A DNA stretch of 64,000 nt, taken from positions 5,046,700 through 5,110,699 of the forward strand of contig CP159373.1 in assembly GCA_032595685.2 (NCBI GenBank). The letters are read 5' to 3'. This DNA is from Candidatus Electrothrix aestuarii. Lineage in GTDB: Bacteria; Desulfobacterota; Desulfobulbia; Desulfobulbales; Desulfobulbaceae. The notes under the pieces were generated by a model. The model searched no databases. It had not been told where the DNA came from and saw only the letters and a program-made list of their open reading frames with translations. The position numbers were made by a program, and so were the translations under genes. How positions within the stretch are numbered: the stretch's first letter is position 1; every line of letters starts with the position of its first letter. Shown piece by piece: positions 44,696 to 53,303 of this stretch.

Positions 44696-46300
44696 CTAAC
44701 AATAAACTGAAAGCGACTTGGGAAGAATAGAGATATCCAGGTCTTCCGGTGGATAAACCTCACCGTCTATAACATAATTACTCGGTGGCTCAACTGATAT
44801 CTGAACCTGCTGAGCATGCATATGGTTAACCGAGGTACCAGGATTAACATTCAGCATTCCAGCGATTGAGAGCTCCAAGAGGCCCATAATACCGCTTCCC
44901 CTCTCTGGATCTATCCATGTTATATCAAGAAGTCCATCAAGGAAATCAGGATTTCCCTTGCCCTGGGCAAGGACCGTTGTCAGAGGGGCTGCATTTGCTA
45001 CAACCAAGCTATTGGTCTCCAGGGTAAACGGTTCCCCTCCATCAAGGCTGATAGTCATTTTCAGAAGATGGTTCTGCTGCACCGCCTGCCACAGCCCCAT
45101 AAGATAGGCAAATTGTCCGTACTCATTTTTCTCCTCGCGCCCGGCCGCCTCGATCATTTTCTGCTCAAATCCCAAGCCGACAAGCAAAAGCACCAAGCGG
45201 CCATTACATTTTGCCGTATCAATCACCCGTGTATGCCCTGCCGTGATATAGGAACAGGCCACCTCAATAGGAAGAAACTTGACCTTTATCCCCATAAGCA
45301 CATGGCAGAGCGCATTAGTCGTCCCCATCGGGATGATACCGAGTTTGACGTCAGTATTGACCACGGTTGCAGCAACCTCGGAGACCGTGCCATCGCCGCC
45401 GCAGGCAATGATGGTACCCGGAGCATCTGCAAGCGCTTCTTCAGCAAGGCTTGTAGCGGATTTGGCCTCAGAGGTTTCTTTGATGGTCAGCACAAAATGG
45501 GAGGAGAGTTCTTCAATTATCTGCTCCTTGTCTTCGGGCCATTTGCCTCCGCCGGAAACAGGATTGGCGATAATCCAGGCCTTGGGTAAGGCTGAAAAGT
45601 GCTCGTGCTCGACAACTTTCATCAGCAATTTTCGCTGGCGCTTATTAAGCCGTATGGTCTTTCTCAAGGTCTTTAAATGGGCAAGGACATCTGTTATATC
45701 GTTCTTTCTGCTTTGATTGAGAAGAAAGGCAGCAATCACCAAGGCAGAGCGCCCGCGACCAAGTGCGCAGTTGACCAGTACCGGCCCGTTATAGACCTGC
45801 TGATTTTTGATCCAGATCATGGCCCTAAGCAGCTCTTCCTCACTGGGGATAGCATGATCAAGAACAGGAATATTGAGATAGGAGATACTTTCAAGAGTGG
45901 CGGCCCAGTTCAGCGACTCAAACTCAGCCGTCACATCAAGCACTGCCTGGATTTTTTTCTCTATGAGAATGGGGGCATCGCTTGGCGTGACCCTGTCACC
46001 TATGAACAGCTCATCGCTGATGCGCTGAATCGACGGCACCTTATCAAAATCACGCGCGAGTTTATTATAGCTATGAATTATGATGAGAAAGGGAATGAAG
46101 CCCAGCTTAATACAAAAAGGAATCCTGCCGTTGCTCTTTTTCCTGAATATTCCAGGGGTATTGGTGAAATAGGCAAAACTGACACAGAGCAGAGACGAAG
46201 CCATCCAGAGGAAAAACACGGAGTACAGGCTTGGCCAGAGCAAATAAGCGGAGAAAATCGAGAGAATCCCACCCAAAAAATAAAGAGCACCAAATTTCAT
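44696..46300 (-). CDS. Fusion of dual-specificity phosphatase and diacylglycerol/lipid kinase
   Basis: A 534-residue membrane-anchored fusion. Two or three N-terminal hydrophobic spans (residues 5-50 and 63-78) precede a dual-specificity phosphatase domain (about 90-240) with P-loop VNCALGRGRSA (C-x5-R) and upstream general-acid-type loop. A YegS/DagK-type lipid kinase follows (about 245-530), with NPVSGGG, the nucleotide loop IACGGDGTVSEVAATV, PMGTTNALCHVLMG, and the C-terminal DGEVYPPEDL. It may act on membrane phospholipids or phosphoinositide-like substrates. Similar fusions exist in some proteobacteria. It stands alone on the minus strand. Confidence 0.85.
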   Translation of the reverse strand: MKFGALYFLGGILSIFSAYLLWPSLYSVFFLWMASSLLCVSFAYFTNTPGIFRKKSNGRIPFCIKLGFIPFLIIIHSYNKLARDFDKVPSIQRISDELFIGDRVTPSDAPILIEKKIQAVLDVTAEFESLNWAATLESISYLNIPVLDHAIPSEEELLRAMIWIKNQQVYNGPVLVNCALGRGRSALVIAAFLLNQSRKNDITDVLAHLKTLRKTIRLNKRQRKLLMKVVEHEHFSALPKAWIIANPVSGGGKWPEDKEQIIEELSSHFVLTIKETSEAKSATSLAEEALADAPGTIIACGGDGTVSEVAATVVNTDVKLGIIPMGTTNALCHVLMGIKVKFLPIEVACSYITAGHTRVIDTAKCNGRLVLLLVGLGFEQKMIEAAGREEKNEYGQFAYLMGLWQAVQQNHLLKMTISLDGGEPFTLETNSLVVANAAPLTTVLAQGKGNPDFLDGLLDITWIDPERGSGIMGLLELSIAGMLNVNPGTSVNHMHAQQVQISVEPPSNYVIDGEVYPPEDLDISILPKSLSVYC

Positions 46301-46543
46301 CAGATCACCAATAGATTTATTGGACAGGAATCAACGCCAGCAAGCGTTTTTTGATAACGCCTCAGCAGGCAACAGAATACGAAAAGAAATAAAAGTCCGA
46401 CTTTTCTTCCAACTCCGGCAAGATGCGTTGACACCACGTCTCTTTTACAGTACATTTTATTTGGGAACGTATACTTTCCAGTAAACAATTGCATCTCCCA
46501 GAGCGAAATAACATCATCAGGACAGTAGGATACCTTTTCTTTT

Positions 46544-47188
46544 ATGTCAGAAGCCCCTCAGATACAAGCGGTGCATGCTCTTCAGCTTGCCCAGTTTATC
46601 ATTGCCGCTTATCCAGATAAAGGCATCACGCCGATGAAGCTGCAAAAGCTCGCCTATTACGCCAAGTCATGGACCTTGGTGGCACAGCACCCCTTTATCC
46701 AGGCCGATTTTGAAAAATGGACCTATGGCCCGGTGAATGCTTCCATCTATAATGCCTATAAAAAACATGGGGCTGATATCATACCTCCAGGAACAAAACC
46801 AACAGGTATCAGCCAAGAACAGGAACAACTCCTCACCTTTATTCTCGACAATTATGTGGACTACTCCGCCTTCACCCTCAGCGCCATGACCCATAATGAG
46901 GCGCCCTGGCTCAACGCGGAGGAAAGTGCAGTTATCACGGACACAGCGATCCTGAACTATTACTCCAATCAACCCTTTGCCAAAAATTTCCTCAAACTCC
47001 AGAACGCAGCGCAGCAGCCTTTTCATGTCCTGAAATCAAATTCCTGGCATTCCTTTACCCTGGATATGGACAAAGAAGAAGCTGAGACCTTTGCCACATA
47101 CCCCACCGCAGAAGACTACCAACATCAAAGCCAAAAGGCCAAGCACGATTTTCAAAATCTGCTGCGGGAAATCGACGAACTCCTGTAA
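46544..47188 (+). CDS. Panacea-domain (DUF4065/SocA-like) antitoxin
   Basis: A 214-residue protein with the Panacea/SocA core: HALQLAQFIIAAYPDKGITPMKLQKLAYYAKSWTLVA...FEKWTYGPVNASIYNAYKKHGAD, and a later LSAMTHNEAPWLNA. These domains serve as antitoxins to many unrelated toxins. The stop codon is immediately followed by the GTG start of a Fic gene, so the pair is a likely toxin-antitoxin operon. The C-terminal half (about 150-214) has no recognised match and may carry the specificity. Confidence 0.85.
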   Translation: MSEAPQIQAVHALQLAQFIIAAYPDKGITPMKLQKLAYYAKSWTLVAQHPFIQADFEKWTYGPVNASIYNAYKKHGADIIPPGTKPTGISQEQEQLLTFILDNYVDYSAFTLSAMTHNEAPWLNAEESAVITDTAILNYYSNQPFAKNFLKLQNAAQQPFHVLKSNSWHSFTLDMDKEEAETFATYPTAEDYQHQSQKAKHDFQNLLREIDELL

Positions 47189-47848
47189 GTGCATCACCGA
47201 AGCGACTCCCACGATCGGGCCCATTTCAGGGAACTCCTGCATGACTTCCCTGCCCCCAGCCCACCCGTGCTTGATATCGCTTTGCGAACAGTGCATGCCC
47301 GCTTTGATAAACTCAACACAGAAAGCTTCATTCTCAAACTCAGGCAACGCCCAGCAGAAGAATACCACAAAATCCTGATCCACCTGCCCTGTATTCTTCA
47401 CCGCTACCTCTTTGAGGGTATCTTTGCCAATGCAGGAGCCTATCGAAAGGCCCTGGACCCGAAGAACGGCCTTGTCTTCTTCGGACCAAGGCAACAATTC
47501 CAGGGAACCTCACCGGGAGGAATCAACGCGGAGGTGCAACAGGCCATCTCGCATCTCATTCCCCGCACAGATGAACCCGTCTATCAGGCTGTCAAATTTT
47601 ATCAGCAATTTGTCCAGACCCACCCTTTTTACGATGCCAATGGCCGGATAGGTCGTTTCCTCCTTGAGATCTACCTCAACCTGCACGGTATCGGGATGCA
47701 GTGGAAAAGGCTTTATGCCAATGAAAAATGGATAAAAAAACTCAACGACTGCCACAGACGAAGAGAGTCTCCTGAGTACGAGAGATATCTCAGCTACTTG
47801 GTTTCCCACTGGGATAAATGTACCTTTTGCGAGGATATCTGTTACTAG
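47189..47848 (+). CDS. Fic-family protein (putative AMPylating toxin)
   Basis: A 219-residue Fic protein with GTG start abutting the Panacea stop. The Fic core FEGIFANAGAYRK and the active-site loop HPFYDANGRIGRFLLEIYLNLHG (HxFx-D-A-NGR, Ala for the usual Gly) are clear. No S/T-x3-E-G/N inhibitory helix is visible, so inhibition is probably supplied by the Panacea partner. Target unknown. It lies just upstream of cas3. Confidence 0.85.
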   Translation: MHHRSDSHDRAHFRELLHDFPAPSPPVLDIALRTVHARFDKLNTESFILKLRQRPAEEYHKILIHLPCILHRYLFEGIFANAGAYRKALDPKNGLVFFGPRQQFQGTSPGGINAEVQQAISHLIPRTDEPVYQAVKFYQQFVQTHPFYDANGRIGRFLLEIYLNLHGIGMQWKRLYANEKWIKKLNDCHRRRESPEYERYLSYLVSHWDKCTFCEDICY

Positions 47849-48014
47849 CAGCTCTTTCCCGTCTCAGGTTGTTGTAGAATCGTTAATACCCTCCCCCCTC
47901 CACATTTTCCAGCAACTCCATCATAAAAAAATATTGCAACACTTTTCAAGAGTTGTATTTATATTTATCTATTCCACTGTCCCGCCCCGTTTTCGAACCC
48001 AAAAGGTATCTTTG

Positions 48015-49562
48015 ATGAAGCACATCCATATAGCCCACCGTAGAACTACTGATCAAACCGAACAGACTGTTGCTGGACATCTGCTCGAAGTTGCTGCAAT
48101 CAGCGGAAGACTTGCTGGAAAAATAAATGCGTCGGAAGCAGGCCGTCTGCTTGGTTTGCTCCATGATGTAGGCAAATACAGCAAAGCCTTTCAGGACTAT
48201 ATCAAATCGGCAACCGGTATGCTCAACCCGGATAGAGACGATAGAGACAACGAATATATTGATTCCCAGGCATTGAAGGGAAAAATTGATCACTCCACTG
48301 CCGGAGCGCAATGGATCTGGCAGCGTTTCAACGACTACGGACCGCAGGGAAAACTGGTAGGCCAGATGCTTGCGGTGTGTCTTGCTTCCCATCACGGCGG
48401 TTTGCTGGACTGCCTGAAAGTTAACGGGAAAAACGGCTTTCAAAAAAGAATCACCAAAGAGGATGTCAAAACCAATTTACAGGAATGTCTTCAGGTGGCT
48501 GACAATGAAGTCATGAAGCAGCTTGAAGGACTTTCCGGCAAAGAGTTTCTTGAAAATTTCTGGGCAGATTTGGTTAGGATTGTTGCACCGGAAAAGAAAG
48601 ATTCACCCGTCATTCAACAATTTCGACTCGGCCTGTTCACCAGATTTCTCTTCAGTTGTCTAATTGATGCAGATCGGATCAACAGCGCGGATTTTGAAGA
48701 CCCATCCAAAGCAAAAGCCCGATCAAATGAACCCGTGGATTGGCATGTTGCCATTGAGCGAATGGAAGCAAAAAATGCAAGCTTCCAGATTCGCAATGAC
48801 ATTGATACCGTCCGTCGGAAAATCTCAGACCAATGCCGACAACGAGCTGAAGACGAGCAGGGAATCTATACACTCACCGTGCCCACTGGCGGCGGCAAGA
48901 CTTTTTCCAGTATGCGTTATGCTCTGCATCATGCGAAAAAGCACAACGTGGATCATATTATTTACATCATCCCCTTTACCTCTATCATTGAGCAGAATGC
49001 GGAGGAAATCCGAAAGGTTCTTGAGCAGGAAGGCGATGAATTCCCGTGGGTGCTGGAGCATCATTCCGGCCTGGAGCCGGAAGAACTGGACTGGCGGACA
49101 AAACTTATCACAGAGAACTGGGATGCCCCGATTATTTTCACGACTATGGTGCAATTCCTGGAAGTGCTGTTCGGTGGAGGAACCCGTGGTGCCCGTCGGA
49201 TGCACACCCTCGCCAACTCCGTTTTAATTTTTGATGAAATCCAGAGCCTGCCGGTCAACTGCGTCCATCTTTTCTGCAACTCCCTGCAATTCCTGGTGGA
49301 TCATGCCGGAAGCACAGCAGTGCTTTGCACAGCCACCCAACCGTTGCTGAATGATCTCAGAAATCCCGACAAGGGGCAGCTTGATATACCGGCGGGGCAT
49401 GAACTGGTGGACAACATGACCGAGGTCTTTGAGCAGCTCAAACGGGTGGAGATAAACAATCTGGTGCGGACTCCGGGATGCTCGGAAGAAGAGATCGCCG
49501 AACTTGCCCTGGAAGAGCTGGAGGAAAAAGGCAGTTGCCTGATTGTGGTGAACACCCAGTAA
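48015..49562 (+). pseudogene. cas3: cas3, N-terminal part (interrupted by IS)
   Basis: The first 514 codons of type I-C Cas3, the nuclease-helicase that degrades DNA opened by Cascade. ATG 48015 begins KHIHIAHRRTTDQTEQTVAGHLLEVAAISG. The HD nuclease domain shows H in GHLLEV and LLHDVGKYSKAFQDYI, and SHHGG. The helicase follows: Walker A TVPTGGGKTFSSMRYAL, motif II LIFDEIQSLP, and motif III CTATQP. Translation runs two codons into the IS (VVNTQ, stop at 49560). The 3' part lies at 51006-51893, and removing the IS plus one 10-bp target copy restores an 809-codon frame (IVVNT-KKWAQ). Confidence 0.93.
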
Positions 49563-50995
49563 TTTTAAATTTTAATATTATCAAGTCGATAGCCTTTTGA
49601 TCTCAAGCTGCTCAAACATAAAATTTATCAGCTGAGACCAATTACTGAAAAATAAATATTTGGTTAATGCTTTCAGGTCATTAAAAAATGTTTTCCGGAC
49701 AGACAAGACCGATCTGACGGCTTTGTATTTTTTATCAACAAATTCCAGGAAAGTATGGGCCAGAAATGCGACCAAGTTGAGAGTCAGCAAGGTGTTCGAG
49801 AGAAATTTATCACCATGTCCGAAATTGTGATCTAAATGATAGCCTTTTGTTTTGAGGATATTATTGTTTTCATTTTCCACTTTCCATCGAGTTCTTCCGG
49901 CTTGTACTATAGATTGAACATTGGTTCTGTCTATTTTAAAATCAGTGATAAAAGTATTTTTATACAGAACCTCTTGTGTTTTGGTGTTAATGACGGTCAA
50001 CTCAACCCAATTGACAGAAGGAGCGTCATCCCCCTGCTTGAGGGGTAAGTCATTAGCATAACGATAAGTATGAAGCTCGTGAAATTTTCCGTTCCATTTT
50101 CTTTGAGAACTTACTGTAATACCATCTTTCTTTTCAAGTTCGGCAACATACTGATAAAGGGTCGTATGTGAGGAGGGTTTGCAAATCAGGATAAAGCGAA
50201 AACTGTGTGCCGATAATAAGTTGCAAAACGGCCCTCTGGAAAACAAGTCGTCTCCCAGGATGATAACTTTTCGATCCGATAAAGAGGAATTCCGTTCAAT
50301 CCAGCGCTTAGCAGCATTCAACTCGCAATCCTGTTTTGCAGAACCATCCTGAGGGGTGACGAATTCCGGTTCCAGAGCGATGACCTTGTTGTTGTCCGGT
50401 GCAGCTACCACCGGGGTAAGAACCTTATGGGAATAACTTACCGTTCCATTGGAGTTATGAGTAACGGAACAGTTTTCACAATGTATTTTGGAGGAACGAA
50501 AAAATTCTGTACCATCTATCGGAACCAACAAATAATCATCCAGCACTCTATAACGATCCAAGTATCCAGCACTTTCAAGCCGATCAAAAGTTTCTGAAAA
50601 AATCGGATAAAAATTATCAGAAGTAAGGGTGTCAAGAAGATTACGGGTCTGATTATCCGACATGATTTGTGTTATTCCGAACAAACTTTGAGCATTATTA
50701 TGCCCGTGAGCCTGCTGCATTGCCCGCTGATAAGATAAGAATGATGGGGATTGGTTGAAAAACATGGAAAACGCACCTAACGCCGCATCCTTCATTGAAT
50801 ATGTGAGGTTTGGGCTGAATTTCCGGTAATCCGGGAGTTCATCAAATATGCTATGGATCTGATTGACAAACGTATCGAATGTTAATTCTTTGGTATTTGA
50901 AGGCATAAGCAGAGGACTCGTGTGATATTGATCATGCCTTTCAATAACACATATTCGTTAAATAAAATAGTACGTTGTCAAATTTATAATTGCTG
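49557..50995 (-). mobile_element. IS4-like insertion sequence, copy 1 (in cas3)
   Basis: A 1439-bp element with inverted ends CAGTAATTTTAAATTT (left) and CAGCAATTATAAATTT (right, complemented), 14 of 16 identical. It is bounded by a perfect 10-bp target duplication, GGTGAACACC (49547-49556 and 50996-51005). It carries one transposase gene. A nearly identical copy lies at 62340-63779. Confidence 0.93.
49581..50906 (-). CDS. DDE transposase of IS copy 1
   Basis: A 441-residue DDE transposase. Likely catalytic residues are D in LVPIDGTEFF, D in VIILGDDLFSRG, and E in RTRWKVENENNNILKTKGYHLDHNFGHG. That last segment resembles the YREK signature of IS4-type enzymes, and the 9-10-bp target duplications also fit IS4. 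The exact family was not confirmed. It has an intact reading frame and is opposite in direction to the cas genes. It differs from copy 2 at only a handful of residues, so both are recent. Confidence 0.9.
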   Translation of the reverse strand: MPSNTKELTFDTFVNQIHSIFDELPDYRKFSPNLTYSMKDAALGAFSMFFNQSPSFLSYQRAMQQAHGHNNAQSLFGITQIMSDNQTRNLLDTLTSDNFYPIFSETFDRLESAGYLDRYRVLDDYLLVPIDGTEFFRSSKIHCENCSVTHNSNGTVSYSHKVLTPVVAAPDNNKVIALEPEFVTPQDGSAKQDCELNAAKRWIERNSSLSDRKVIILGDDLFSRGPFCNLLSAHSFRFILICKPSSHTTLYQYVAELEKKDGITVSSQRKWNGKFHELHTYRYANDLPLKQGDDAPSVNWVELTVINTKTQEVLYKNTFITDFKIDRTNVQSIVQAGRTRWKVENENNNILKTKGYHLDHNFGHGDKFLSNTLLTLNLVAFLAHTFLEFVDKKYKAVRSVLSVRKTFFNDLKALTKYLFFSNWSQLINFMFEQLEIKRLST

Positions 50996-51005
50996 GGTGA
51001 ACACC

Positions 51006-51893
51006 AAAAAATGGGCGCAGAAGCTTTATGAACGCTGTGCAAATAAGGTTAGAGAAGAGTCAATCTTTCACCTCAGTACCAGTCTTTGCCCGGCCCATCG
51101 AAAAGAGATTCTCGCCGAGGTGCGAAAACGTCTTGATAAGAGCTTGCCGGTTCTTTGCATCAGCACTCAGCTTATTGAAGCCGGGGTAGATGTAGATTTC
51201 AACTCGGTCATTCGTTTCTTGGCCGGGCTTGACTCCATTGCTCAAGCCGCAGGACGATGCAACCGCAACGGCAATCTGCCGACCGCTGAAGTCATTGTAG
51301 TGAATCCAGAAGAAGAGCAGATTGATATGCTGGAGGATATTAAGATCGGTCGGGACAAGGCCCTGCGTATTTTTTCGGAGGCAAAAGACGGCGATCTGCT
51401 TGACCCGGAAGTGATGAGCCGATATTTCAAATATTATTTTTATGATCGGGCGGACATCATGTCTTATCCGCTGAATGAAAAACAGGCGGGCAGAAAGGAT
51501 ACCCTGCTCAGCCTGCTTGGCGACAATGCTTTAAATACCGGTCGGACAGCTAATTCCATTATGCTCCAGCAATCCTTCAAAACTGCGGGTCAGGTCTTCA
51601 AGGCCATTGACGCGCCGACGCAGGCCGTGATTGTGCCATACGGCAAAGGAAAACAAATTATCGGGGAGCTTTGCGCGGAGTATGAACCGTCAAAGGCGTA
51701 TGACCTCTTACAGCAGGCCCAGCAGTACAGCGTCAATGTCTTTCCCAATATTTGGAGAAAGTTAAAAGAGGCACAGGCGGTTTATCCCGTCCAACCCGGT
51801 GAAGAAATCTACTGCCTAGATAAAAAATATTACAGTGATAACTTCGGATTATCCACGGAAGTGGTTAGCTTGATGGACTTGCTTGACGTATAA
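51006..51893 (+). pseudogene. cas3: cas3, C-terminal part (interrupted by IS)
   Basis: The remaining 295 codons of Cas3: the second RecA-like helicase domain, with VLCISTQLIEAGVDVDFNSVIRFLAGLDSIAQAAGRCNRNG (motifs V and VI), and the C-terminal domain. The frame is open from 50922 inside the IS (MILIMPFNNTYSLNKIV...), so a separate chimeric C-terminal polypeptide could be made if the IS end provides a promoter. Otherwise interference by Cas3 is lost. Confidence 0.93.
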
Positions 51894-51968
51894 AAGGTGA
51901 TAAAATGAAAAACAGCACCATTTTTGGTTCAACGGATGTTTCCATTTTGCGAACAGGAAAACTATGAG

Positions 51969-51998
51969 TTCATAGAAAGGATAAGTATAATATAAGAT
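51969..51998 (+). promoter_or_regulatory. abi-operon promoter overlapping a protospacer-like target of the mini-array
   Basis: A perfect TATAAT -10 box (51986-51991) lies inside a sequence that begins directly after a TTC PAM (51969-51971) and matches the pseudo-spacer at 53051 at 17 of the first 22 positions. Mismatches are at 3, 6, 12, 13 and 18. The -35 region is poor, so the promoter may be weak. A second possible promoter, TTGACA (52000-52005) with TTTACT 17 bp on, lies just downstream. Confidence 0.7.
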
Positions 51999-52130
51999 CT
52001 TGACATTTTTTTTGGCGAATGGTTTACTGATACTGAATTTTATATTGACATGCGCGAGCAGGGATGATAAGAAAAAAGTAACAATCCCTGCCACGCCTCT
52101 TTCTAATGCGCACCCCGGCGGGGTTTTTTT
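51998..52130 (+). ncRNA. Structured leader RNA with terminator upstream of the abi gene (AbiF-RNA-like candidate)
   Basis: The stretch ends in a textbook terminator, ACCCC-GGC-GGGGT plus seven T (52112-52130), immediately followed by the abi ATG at 52131. Upstream are an 8-bp stem GCAGGGAT/ATCCCTGC (52058-52065 and 52084-52091) and an outer TGCGC/GCGCA pair (52051-52055 and 52108-52112). The GGGG of the terminator is the only plausible ribosome site for abi, so the hairpin would also hide it. A short RNA of about 100 nt would be the main product. Abi_2/AbiF genes are known to be preceded by a conserved RNA (AbiF RNA motif); a match needs testing. 5' end approximate. Confidence 0.6.
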
Positions 52131-52976
52131 ATGTCTTCACAAGCAGTATCATTTCATGGGCCTTCCGCTCTAAGTCCACAAGAACAGATCAACCTGCTGC
52201 GAAAAAGAGGGTTGATTCTGCCGAATCCGGATAGAACCCTTCATTATCTTCAGTTCATAGGGTATTATCGCCTGTCCGGTTATTTTCCGCCATTCCTTGA
52301 CTCATCCAGAAAATTTCAAAAAAACACCTCGTTTGACCAAATTTTAAACTGTTACATCTTTGACCGCAAGCTCCGCCTGCTGGTTATGGATGCTGTTGAA
52401 CGTATAGAGATTGCTCTTCGGACAACAATATCCAATACTTTATGTGAACAGTACGATGCGCATTGGTATCTGAATTCCGATCTGTTTATTCCTCGTTATA
52501 ACTATCAACATCTGATAAATATCATTGAAGAAAAAACACCGACACATCCTCCTGCATGGAAAGTTGCCGAAGAATTGTCCATTGGAGTCTGGTCAAATAT
52601 CTTTCATTATCTCAAATCAAGAGAACTGCAAAAAGAAATTTGTAAACCTTATAATATTCACTACAAGGTGATGATATCCTGGCTACATTCTTTCACATAC
52701 CTTCGTAATCTCTGCGCTCATCATGAGAGATTATGGAACCGAACTTTTATCCTTAAACCAAAAGTTATCAAAAGATATCGAAAACATTTTATGAATGACG
52801 CAAAATTTTCTTCTCAGGCTGCGGTACTCAATGTGTTTCTCAATGTTATTGCTGACGGTTCCGGATGGCAGCAGCGTCTATCTGATCTTTTTGACAAAAA
52901 CAAAGAAATGCCGCTTCAGGACATGGGATTCCACGCCGGATGGAGTTCTGATCCATTCTGGGGGATTCATCGGTAG
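52131..52976 (+). CDS. Abi_2/AbiD-AbiF-family HEPN protein (putative toxin)
   Basis: A 281-residue abortive-infection family protein. Family segments are LSPQEQINLLRKRGLILPNPDRTLHYLQFIGYYRLSGYFPPF, FDRKLRLLVMDAVERIEIALRTTISN, and the HEPN RNase motif R-x4-H in LRNLCAHHERLWNR (about residues 203-216). HEPN proteins of this type cleave or inactivate RNA and stop growth. The gene is lodged between cas3 and cas5 in cas orientation. It is preceded by a structured terminator-ending leader and followed by a degenerate CRISPR repeat-spacer-repeat whose spacer matches the upstream promoter. I infer it is a Cascade-repressed toxin (CreT-like). Confidence 0.88.
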   Translation: MSSQAVSFHGPSALSPQEQINLLRKRGLILPNPDRTLHYLQFIGYYRLSGYFPPFLDSSRKFQKNTSFDQILNCYIFDRKLRLLVMDAVERIEIALRTTISNTLCEQYDAHWYLNSDLFIPRYNYQHLINIIEEKTPTHPPAWKVAEELSIGVWSNIFHYLKSRELQKEICKPYNIHYKVMISWLHSFTYLRNLCAHHERLWNRTFILKPKVIKRYRKHFMNDAKFSSQAAVLNVFLNVIADGSGWQQRLSDLFDKNKEMPLQDMGFHAGWSSDPFWGIHR

Positions 52977-53018
52977 CATCTTTTTACGAGGTTGCATCAG
53001 TCGTTTTATGGCTGGCAG

Positions 53019-53109
53019 CAATTCATCCCTGCGGGGGTGTGGATTGAAATATTGACAGGATCTGTATCATATTAATGAACGCCCCCTTACGGGGGCACTT
53101 CCTCCCCCG
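53019..53109 (+). ncRNA. Degenerate CRISPR mini-array (CreA-like RNA: pseudo-repeat, pseudo-spacer, pseudo-repeat)
   Basis: The first pseudo-repeat (53019-53050) keeps CGGGGGTGTGGATTGAAAT, 17 of 19 identical to the 3' part of the real repeat including the crRNA handle. Its 5' part has changed in sequence yet still forms a stem (ATCCC with GGGGT). The pseudo-spacer is 53051-53077. The second pseudo-repeat (from 53078) keeps the hairpin CGCCCCC-TTAC-GGGGG but not the 3' handle. The order matches CreA and CreR RNAs of other type I systems. No promoter is obvious; it may be co-transcribed with abi. Confidence 0.78.
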
Positions 53110-53303
53110 TTTAACGTTTTATATTGAAATATTTTTCAATAGTTGTACCAATATACACAGCACCATCTTTCCCTGTTGTTATCATAGCACCCAAACTGAC
53201 TTCTTATCTGGTCTTCAACGACAGGAAGGGAGGATGTCTCTCCCGATTTACTCTTCATTACATTGCGCATACTTTTCTTTATATCGGCTATCAAGGTGAC
53301 AAT

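Noticed and set aside
52000..52028. TTGACA...TTTACT as the sole abi promoter instead of the TATAAT at 51986.
   Set aside because: The -35 is perfect but the -10 matches poorly. Both may be used, and the sequence alone does not decide, so it is mentioned only as an alternative.
53214..53230. A second possible pseudo-spacer target upstream of cas5: TTC at 53214 followed by AACGACAGGA, which would suggest CreR-type autorepression of cas5-8-7.
   Set aside because: It matches only 8 of the first 10 and about 9 of 14 positions, with two adjacent seed mismatches (2 and 3) and little beyond. The abi promoter site is far better. Kept only as a weak secondary option.
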